Shown here: in pieces, positions 12,333 through 17,374 of the stretch
Numbering within the stretch: position 1 is the stretch's first letter
Layout of the letters: every line of letters starts with the position of its first letter
Assembly: GCA_937948705.1 (NCBI GenBank)
Contig: CALECF010000182.1
Coordinates: 1 to 17,374 of the forward strand
Length of the DNA stretch: 17,374 bases
Reading direction: 5' to 3'
Source of the DNA: an uncultured Anaerosolibacter sp.
GTDB taxonomy: Bacteria > Bacillota_A > Clostridia > Peptostreptococcales > Thermotaleaceae
Notes under the pieces: model-generated
The model's database searches: none
Seen by the model: the letters and a program-made list of their open reading frames with translations, nothing else
Told to the model about the DNA's origin: nothing
Program-made: the position numbers and the translations under genes

Positions 12333-13061
12333 GTGAAATATAAATTACCCGTGATCATCGTTACTGCTTCACTGCTGTTAGGTATCGGCTATGGGAAGGT
12401 TCAAGAGGTAGAGGCCGTCAAGATGGGCGCCATTCGTATCCAGAAAGATCCTGTTGTGACGGTTCATAAGAAGGAAGAACGGGTGAATTTTACTTTTGCA
12501 CCCTTGCCAGAAGAGATCATCAAGAAGATGGATGGTGTATCCTGGAAGGTTGGAAGTCCAGTCACTATGGATCATCTGACATATGTGAAGGTGTTGCATT
12601 GGGGATTTGATGGCCAGTCCCACCAAGGAGAGCTGGTGGTCCATAAGGATATAGCCAAAGAAATCCTAGAAATTTTCCAGATACTCTATAAGGCAAAGTT
12701 CCCCATAGAAAAAATGCGATTGGTAGATGAATATAAGGGGGATGATGATGCATCCATGGCAGATAACAATACGTCAGCATTTAATTACAGAGATGTGGTA
12801 GATAGCAAAGGCGTGCTATCGAAGCATAGTTATGGCGTGGCCATCGACATTAATCCTATCCAAAATCCCTACATAAAGGGAAAAAAGATATCACCAGCAG
12901 CAGGAAAGAGTTATGTGAATCGTAAAAAGGTTCAAAAGGGAATGATCACCAAGAATGATGTTTGTTATAAGGCCTTCAAGGATCGTGGATGGACCTGGGG
13001 TGGTGAGTGGAAAACCATGAAGGATTATCAACATTTTCAAAAATCTATACCGATAAATTAA
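12333..13061 (+). CDS. Exported M15-family D-Ala-D-Ala carboxypeptidase/endopeptidase-like protein
   Basis: I use the GTG at 12333 (242 residues), eight bases after AGGGAGG; the longer open frame upstream runs through a terminator. The product begins MKYKLPVIIVTASLLLGIGYG, a signal peptide or N-terminal anchor. The C-terminal half is an M15 peptidase domain. It has MADNNTSAFNYR, a zinc motif HSYGVAIDINP (His165 and Asp172), and a C-terminal WGGEWKTMKDYQHFQ supplying the third ligand His234. Relatives such as CwlK and phage Ply-type endolysins cut L-Ala-D-Glu or D-Ala bonds in peptidoglycan; which bond is cut here is unknown. It probably acts outside the membrane in wall remodelling. Confidence 0.82.
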   Translation: MKYKLPVIIVTASLLLGIGYGKVQEVEAVKMGAIRIQKDPVVTVHKKEERVNFTFAPLPEEIIKKMDGVSWKVGSPVTMDHLTYVKVLHWGFDGQSHQGELVVHKDIAKEILEIFQILYKAKFPIEKMRLVDEYKGDDDASMADNNTSAFNYRDVVDSKGVLSKHSYGVAIDINPIQNPYIKGKKISPAAGKSYVNRKKVQKGMITKNDVCYKAFKDRGWTWGGEWKTMKDYQHFQKSIPIN

Positions 13062-13170
13062 TTCATAAAGACTAGGAAATAAAAGGATTAGATGGAATTT
13101 GTTCCTCTTGATTTACATATATTATCGTGATACGCTAATGAAGGTAGCAACGAAAAAAGGAGGAGATACG

Positions 13171-13953
13171 GTGATTTTAAAAGCAATTATACTCGGTATT
13201 ATTGAAGGACTGACTGAATTTTTACCAGTTTCTTCTACTGGACATCTCATTATCGCCAGTAAGTACATAGACTTTACAGGTGAATTTGCCAATGTGTTCA
13301 ATGTAGCTATTCAGGTGGGTGCAATCTTTGCAGTGATTCTATACTTTAGAGATAAGATTTTTCCGAAGGCGAATAATATAAGACATACAAGAAGTGTATT
13401 TAGATTGTGGGCGAAGGTCATTGTAGGATTTATTCCTGCAGCAATCTTGGGATTTCTATTTGATGATTATATCGATGCTCATTTCTTCAATCCAACGACA
13501 GTTTCTGTTGCCCTGATTGTAGGGGCGGTTCTTTTATTGGTTGCAGAGGCTAAGTTAAAAAGGGTACGGGTCCGTACCACCGATGAGTTAACCTTCGGGC
13601 AGTCCTTTGTAGTTGGTGTAGCCCAGTGCATGGCTTTAATACCAGGTATGTCCCGATCTGCTTCTACCATCATTGGGGGATTATTTTTAGGGTTATCCAG
13701 GGAAGTCGCTGCTGAGTTTTCTTTCTTTCTGGCGATACCAACCCTCATGGGAGCTGCAGCCTATAAATTGATGAAGGCGGGATTTGCTTATACACCTTAT
13801 GAATGGATGATCATATTGGTGGGAACTGTGGTATCTTTTATTGTGGCACTTTTTGTCATCGCTTTGTTCATGAGCTATATCAAGAAGCGAAAGCTGGCAC
13901 CCTTTGCATATTATCGAATACTCTTAGGAATTTTAGTACTTCTGATGGTATAA
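13171..13953 (+). CDS. uppP: Undecaprenyl-diphosphatase UppP (BacA)
   Basis: The 260-residue integral membrane protein converts undecaprenyl diphosphate to the monophosphate, recycling the lipid carrier for wall synthesis; extra copies give bacitracin resistance. Both signature motifs are intact: IIEGLTEFLPVSSTGHLII (residues about 10-28, with the conserved Glu pair and Ser-Ser-Thr-Gly-His) and PGMSRSASTIIGGLFLGLSR (from residue 158, with the key Arg162). About seven or eight hydrophobic helices are present. The start is GTG 13171, placed by AAAGGAGGAGA just upstream and by the family's typical beginning M-I-L-K-A; the frame is open further upstream but that part is unlike the family. It follows the peptidase gene by 109 nt. 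Confidence 0.93.
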   Translation: MILKAIILGIIEGLTEFLPVSSTGHLIIASKYIDFTGEFANVFNVAIQVGAIFAVILYFRDKIFPKANNIRHTRSVFRLWAKVIVGFIPAAILGFLFDDYIDAHFFNPTTVSVALIVGAVLLLVAEAKLKRVRVRTTDELTFGQSFVVGVAQCMALIPGMSRSASTIIGGLFLGLSREVAAEFSFFLAIPTLMGAAAYKLMKAGFAYTPYEWMIILVGTVVSFIVALFVIALFMSYIKKRKLAPFAYYRILLGILVLLMV

Positions 13954-13960
13954 ATAGATT

Positions 13961-14010
13961 CATATCAAATAAACCCTATGCTGCATTTAGCATGGGGTTT
14001 ATTTGATATG
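13961..14010. terminator. Long hairpin after uppP
   Basis: Arms of 22 bases (13961-13982 and 13989-14010) differ by one G-U pair and enclose a GCATTT loop. The arms are AT-rich with an AAACCC/GGGTTT core. There is no T-run after the stem, but the T-rich right arm may serve. It most likely ends uppP transcription. Confidence 0.65.
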
Positions 14011-14321
14011 AATGGGTTTCTTATCTATACTCTCCCCTTGGAGGGAGCAATCACGAAGCATGAATGTAATCACATATCATGGGGTAAAACAAAAGTGTTA
14101 TCGATATGGAATATTGGTTCTGTACAAGGTGCTATGTTCATATGTTTAACGAAAAGGGTGGATAAACTGGAAGAACATTCAAGCATAAGCAGAGACCTGT
14201 TTACCGATTGCATATAGACAAGAATAATTATAAACAGAAAAACCACAATAAAAATAAAGGATCCTAAGCAAAGTCACCAAAAAATAAAAAAATGGAACAT
14301 GAGGCAGGAAGGATGAAATGG
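14011..14321. other. Non-coding gap between uppP and the glycosylase gene
   Basis: I see no convincing gene in these 311 bases. Two short open frames exist but lack family resemblance and good ribosome binding sites. A small inverted repeat (CTCCC/GGGAG, 14032-14047) and an A-rich tract just before the glycosylase gene are the only visible features. The glycosylase promoter must lie here, but no clear pair of boxes stands out. Confidence 0.4.
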
Positions 14322-14936
14322 ATGAGTAAGCTTCCAAAGAGCTTTTATGAGAGAGATACATTAGAAGTAGCTAAGGGTTTGTTAGGCAAAGTGCTGGTGC
14401 ATCGGAATGAGGGCATAGAATTAAAAGGAAAAATCGTGGAAGTCGAAGCATATATTGGTGCTATAGACAAGGCAGCCCACTCTTATAATAACCGGAGAAC
14501 GGAACGGACAGAGGTTATGTTCTGGGCTGGCGGATATGTGTATGTCTACTTGATTTATGGCATGTATTATTGTATGAACGTGGTCACAGGGAAGGCAGGT
14601 GAAGGGGCAGCAGTGCTGCTAAGGGGATTAGAACCTATACAAGGAATTGGGGAAATGAGCATCAATCGTTATGGGAAGCCCCTTGAAACCTTAAAGCGAA
14701 GTCAGATCATCAACTTAAGCAATGGACCAGGAAAGTTGTGCAAGGCCATGGGAATCACCAAGAAAAATTATGGAGAGTGCCTAACAGGAGATAATATTTT
14801 TATAGAAGACATGAATTTGAGAGAGGAATTTGATATAGGCGTGTCTAAAAGAATCAATATAGATTATGCAGAGGAAGCTAAGGATTTTGAATGGAGATTT
14901 TTTATGAAAGGAAATCCCTATGTTTCAAAAGGTTAG
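14322..14936 (+). CDS. 3-methyladenine DNA glycosylase (AAG/MPG family)
   Basis: The 204-residue protein excises alkylated purines such as 3-methyladenine as the first step of base excision repair. Family features are FYERDTLEVAKGLLGKVLVH at the start, the catalytic Glu42 in VEVEAYIG, AAHSYNNRRTERTEVMFWAGG, and the tyrosine-rich YVYVYLIYGMYYCMNVV that forms the DNA-intercalating and active-site face. NGPGKLCKAMGI is a further conserved block. Of three in-frame ATGs (14292, 14313, 14322) I choose the last, because AGGAAGG at 14306-14312 lies nine bases before it and overlaps or abuts the others. Length is normal for the family. Confidence 0.9.
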   Translation: MSKLPKSFYERDTLEVAKGLLGKVLVHRNEGIELKGKIVEVEAYIGAIDKAAHSYNNRRTERTEVMFWAGGYVYVYLIYGMYYCMNVVTGKAGEGAAVLLRGLEPIQGIGEMSINRYGKPLETLKRSQIINLSNGPGKLCKAMGITKKNYGECLTGDNIFIEDMNLREEFDIGVSKRINIDYAEEAKDFEWRFFMKGNPYVSKG

Positions 14937-15046
14937 TAAGTATGATGAATAGAAATGTTTATATTTTTTACACAATTTCAAAAAAATAATTGCAATATCG
15001 ATTCTTGTCGTTTAAAGTTAAAATATATACCTTGAGGAGGGTCAAC

Positions 15047-15883
15047 ATGAGTATTAGAGTTATAACAGATAGTTCCTGTGATTTACCAAAGGAAATGATT
15101 ACCCAATACAATATAGGTGTCGCACCACTACATATTTACATAGATGGAGAAGATTATACCGATGGTGCTGACATCACCCATGAGGAGTTTTATGAAAAGT
15201 CTGGAAAGGCACAAAACCTGCCAAAGACGTCTCAACCAGCTCCTGGAGATGTGCTGGATTTGATTCATGAAAGCTTAAAAGAATATACCCATGTTCTGTC
15301 CGTGAATCTTTCTTCAGCATTGAGTGGGACCTACCAAACGGTAAATATGTTGAAGGAGAGTGTTGGTGAAGCTTTAACGATCTTTGATACAAAGAATGGT
15401 TCCCTTGGGGTAGGCCTACAGGTCTTAAAAGCTTGTGAATTGGTAAAGGAAGGTTTATCTAGTACTGAAATTGTAAAGAGATTGGCAGAATATCGAGATA
15501 GTTTAGATACTTTGGTATATCTAGAAACCTTGGAAAATGCAGTGAAGGGTGGACGAGTCAGCAAGCTTTCCTATATTGCTGCCAGCATGCTAAATGTGAA
15601 GGCTATTGTCTATATCGATAAGGAAGAAGGAACGGTGAAGGTAAGGGAAAAGATCAGAGGAGAAAAGAAGGCACTGCGATATATTATTGATGCAATCAAG
15701 AACAAAGATATCGATTTCTCAGATAGAGTTATTGGAATCACCCATGCCGGTTGTTTAGATCGGGCAAACGAATTCATAGAAATGCTAAAGGCAGAGGTTA
15801 ATCCGAAGGAGATACTCCTGCATTCCATGGGACCAGTCATCGGTACCTATGCAGCCCAAGGAGCTATCTACGTCTGTTTTTAA
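15047..15883 (+). CDS. DegV family fatty-acid-binding protein
   Basis: The 278-residue protein shows the DegV pattern: VITDSSCDLP at residues 5-14, TSQPAPGD (61-68), the NLSSALSGTYQ loop (88-98), FDTKNGSLGVG (113-123), and LENAVKGGRVSK in the middle. The C-terminal domain ends in HSMGPVIGTYAAQGAIYVCF. DegV proteins bind a fatty acid; the FakB members present it to the kinase FakA for phosphorylation. No fakA is visible here, so whether this is a true FakB is open. The start follows GAGGAGGG by six bases; the frame is open further upstream without a ribosome binding site. Confidence 0.9.
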   Translation: MSIRVITDSSCDLPKEMITQYNIGVAPLHIYIDGEDYTDGADITHEEFYEKSGKAQNLPKTSQPAPGDVLDLIHESLKEYTHVLSVNLSSALSGTYQTVNMLKESVGEALTIFDTKNGSLGVGLQVLKACELVKEGLSSTEIVKRLAEYRDSLDTLVYLETLENAVKGGRVSKLSYIAASMLNVKAIVYIDKEEGTVKVREKIRGEKKALRYIIDAIKNKDIDFSDRVIGITHAGCLDRANEFIEMLKAEVNPKEILLHSMGPVIGTYAAQGAIYVCF

Positions 15884-15991
15884 TTGTTAATAAAACGTAA
15901 TAAATTGGTTAACAATGCATCGTGTTCCATTTTTTGAGGGTTACCCCTGGCAGGTATATGGTCTATACTTGTACAAAAGGGGGAATAAGAC

Positions 15992-16618
15992 ATGAAAAAA
16001 CTGATTATTGGTTCAACATTAGCTTGTCTCCTATTTGTTTCAGCAAGTACTATCAACGCTGAAGCTGCAATTGGTACCCATACCGTGGTATCTGGAGACT
16101 CATTATGGAAGATCGCTGTAAAGTATGAAGTAGGTGTGAAGGAACTCATTCAAGCAAATCCTCAAATTTCAAATATCAACTTGATTTATCCGGGAATGAA
16201 GGTCAATATACCTGCCGACAGCCCTGAAGAAGCTTTTGAAAAAGAAGTGGTTCGACTAGTCAATGTGGAGAGAGCGAAGAACGGATTGCAACCATTAAAG
16301 GAAAACTGGGAGCTATCCAGAGTTGCAAGATATAAGTCAATGGATATGAGGGACAAGGGATATTTCTCCCATACCTCACCGACATATGGATCACCATTTG
16401 ACATGATGAAACAATTTGGTATCAGTTATTCAACAGCCGGTGAAAATATTGCCATGGGACAGAGAACACCAGAGGAAGTTATGAAAGGCTGGATGAACTC
16501 TGAAGGCCACCGTAAGAATATACTAAGCCCGAACTTCACTGAGATTGGTGTCGGCTATGCTGTGAACAGCAAAGGCAGTACCTATTGGACACAAATGTTT
16601 ATAAAACCTAGATCATAA
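15992..16618 (+). CDS. Secreted LysM and CAP (SCP/YkwD-like) domain protein
   Basis: The 208-residue protein has a signal peptide (residues 1 to about 25, MKKLIIGSTLACLLFVSAS then an Ala-containing cleavage region NAEA). One LysM peptidoglycan-binding repeat follows (about 29-74, HTVVSGDSLWKIAVKY to IYPGMKVNIP). A CAP domain then runs from about 83 to the end. CAP-family residues His127 (YFSHTSP), Glu151 (GENIAMG) and His173 (EGHRKNILSP) are present, with the closing WTQMF. The combination matches clostridial and Bacillus YkwD or SafA-like proteins, several of which occur in spore coats; spore location here is only a possibility. The role of the CAP domain is not established. AAAGGGGG precedes the ATG. 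Confidence 0.88.
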   Translation: MKKLIIGSTLACLLFVSASTINAEAAIGTHTVVSGDSLWKIAVKYEVGVKELIQANPQISNINLIYPGMKVNIPADSPEEAFEKEVVRLVNVERAKNGLQPLKENWELSRVARYKSMDMRDKGYFSHTSPTYGSPFDMMKQFGISYSTAGENIAMGQRTPEEVMKGWMNSEGHRKNILSPNFTEIGVGYAVNSKGSTYWTQMFIKPRS

Positions 16619-16627
16619 ATAAATTTA

Positions 16628-16692
16628 CGGAACGACGACTGCGTCGTTCCTACATAAAATCATTCGTAGGGTTGGACGACCCTGTCCAACCG
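16628..16692. repeat. Inverted pair of GTAGG-type palindromes
   Basis: Two palindromes lie in opposite orientation, 12 bases apart. The left one (minus strand, 16628-16653) has arms GGAACGACG/CGTCGTTCC. The right one (plus strand, 16666-16692) has arms GTTGGAC/GTCCAAC around GACCCT. Read from their GTAGG ends, both are GTAGG-stem-loop-stem-CG. They match the units after helD in flanks but not in stem sequence. Confidence 0.65.
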
Positions 16693-16727
16693 AAAAAGAA
16701 GCTGGGACTGTGCCCCAGCTTCTTTTT
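16693..16727. terminator. Bidirectional terminator between the LysM-CAP gene and the minus-strand gene
   Basis: AAAAAGAAGCTGGG (16693-16706) and CCCAGCTTCTTTTT (16714-16727) form a 14-base stem with A and T runs on both sides. It can serve transcription from either strand. Confidence 0.85.
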
Positions 16728-16732
16728 ATACA

Positions 16733-16996
16733 TTAATCCATGGGTAGTGCTTCAGAAATGGTGAGATAAATAAGTTGATCATAGTCACCCATCTCTGTGA
16801 TTCTAAAACCTAACTCTACGACCAACGTTTCTATAGCTTTGCGCACCTCACAATAAATATCCCATCGTTCATCCTGTCCATCTTCTGCCGCCTCTGTTTC
16901 GTATATCCATTGGATATGGTCTTCTTCTAGAATAAATTCACCAGGTAGGTGAGAAAATTGTTCTTGGAGAAGTGTATATAATCCGTTTAAATTCAT
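16733..16996 (-). CDS. Small acidic hypothetical protein, 87 residues
   Basis: I do not recognise a family. The product is acidic, with an amphipathic N-terminal helix (LNGLYTLLQEQFSHLPG), an IQWIYETEAAEDGQDERWDIY segment of alternating strand and acidic loop, a second helix (VRKAIETLVVELG), and a final strand pair ending in LIYLTISEALPMD. There is no signal peptide or membrane segment. The start at 16996 is chosen because AAAGGAGTG lies about seven bases before it. The frame continues far upstream, but that part is Lys/Ile-rich and unlike a protein N terminus. It is transcribed toward the shared bidirectional terminator. Confidence 0.65.
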   Translation of the reverse strand: MNLNGLYTLLQEQFSHLPGEFILEEDHIQWIYETEAAEDGQDERWDIYCEVRKAIETLVVELGFRITEMGDYDQLIYLTISEALPMD

Positions 16997-17228
16997 GTTG
17001 AGCACTCCTTTCATAGATATCAAAAGAACGAATATATCTATCATTATACCACCAATTGTCCATAGATATGAAATTTTGCTCTTCAATTTCCTATATATTA
17101 AGAAAGAAGAAAGGTATAATAAAAATATAGGAAACGGTGGTCTTGTGGTGTAGACCAAATACTAGATAGCTCATGCCCATGCTTATAGAAGGTTGGGTAC
17201 TATAGTATGTTTTTAAGGAGGAAATAGG

Positions 17229-17374
17229 ATGGGATTTAAAATAGCTATCTGTCAGATGCTGGTGACAGAAGATAAAATGCAAAATGTAGAGAATGCAGAA
17301 TCTATGATTCGAGAGGCGGCGAAAAATGGAGCCCAAGTCATTGTTTTGCCGGAAATGTTTAACTGTCCCTATGA
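17229..17374 (+). CDS. Carbon-nitrogen hydrolase (nitrilase superfamily), N-terminal fragment
   Basis: The window ends inside this gene. The 48 visible residues begin MGFKIAICQMLVTEDKMQN, the usual first strand of nitrilase-fold amidohydrolases. They contain the first member of the Glu-Lys-Cys triad in VIVLPEMFNCPY, a form typical of omega-amidase/Nit2-like members. The catalytic Lys and Cys lie beyond the window, so the exact substrate cannot be told. AAGGAGGAAATA precedes the ATG, supporting the start. Confidence 0.85.
   Translation, partial: MGFKIAICQMLVTEDKMQNVENAESMIREAAKNGAQVIVLPEMFNCPY

Noticed and set aside
13978..14217. 79-codon frame after uppP
   Set aside because: Its start lies inside the terminator hairpin, there is no ribosome binding site and no recognisable domain.
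14011..14321. tRNA or other RNA gene in the long gap before the glycosylase gene
   Set aside because: No cloverleaf, T-loop consensus or known RNA signature could be found by eye.
16997..17158. N-terminal extension of the small minus-strand protein
   Set aside because: A strong ribosome binding site just before 16996 marks the start; the extension is compositionally unlike the rest.

Overview
The window is about 17.4 kb of low-GC Firmicute chromosome. Strong GGAGG-type ribosome binding sites, a TM1266-type hydrogenase regulator, a HelD RNA polymerase recycling factor, a DegV protein and a lysine riboswitch all point to an anaerobic, probably spore-forming clostridium. The overall feel is of the Alkaliphilus/Clostridiaceae group; that genus guess is an impression, not something shown here. 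There is no phage, IS element, CRISPR array, rRNA or tRNA visible. Most genes are housekeeping or maintenance genes in short transcription units separated by clear hairpins.

Layout. 1-1.2 kb: the C-terminal end of a YhaN/SMC-like ATPase and a 5'(3')-deoxyribonucleotidase-type HAD phosphatase. 1.3-1.8 kb: an unrecognised pair, a 40-residue TTG-start membrane miniprotein and a 111-residue protein. 2.0-3.6 kb: a homocysteine methyltransferase domain protein convergent with a CoA-type Nudix hydrolase, their stop codons overlapping. 3.7-4.8 kb: a DUF92 membrane protein and a small TM1266-family protein. 5.2-7.5 kb: helD, followed by a cluster of short palindromic repeats. 7.8-9.1 kb: a LysR regulator divergent from a YkuS/UPF0180 protein, separated by a strikingly symmetrical promoter-operator. 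9.17-12.25 kb: the most interesting unit, with a strong promoter, a lysine riboswitch and an intrinsic terminator, then an FAD-dependent oxidoreductase with a CxxCxxxCP cysteine motif and a polytopic membrane transporter. 12.3-16.6 kb: an exported M15 peptidase, UppP undecaprenyl-diphosphatase, 3-methyladenine DNA glycosylase, DegV and a secreted LysM-CAP protein. 16.7 kb to the end: a small acidic minus-strand protein and the start of a nitrilase-family amidohydrolase.

How it fits together. The riboswitch and downstream terminator imply that the oxidoreductase and transporter are expressed when lysine is scarce, so they should supply lysine or a lysine precursor. Neither looks like a classical lysine biosynthesis enzyme or the commonly cited lysine permeases, so the substrate is open. 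The M15 peptidase, UppP and LysM-CAP protein share an envelope theme but appear to be separately transcribed. A family of GTAGG-flanked palindromes with differing but self-complementary stems occurs downstream of helD and downstream of the LysM-CAP gene.
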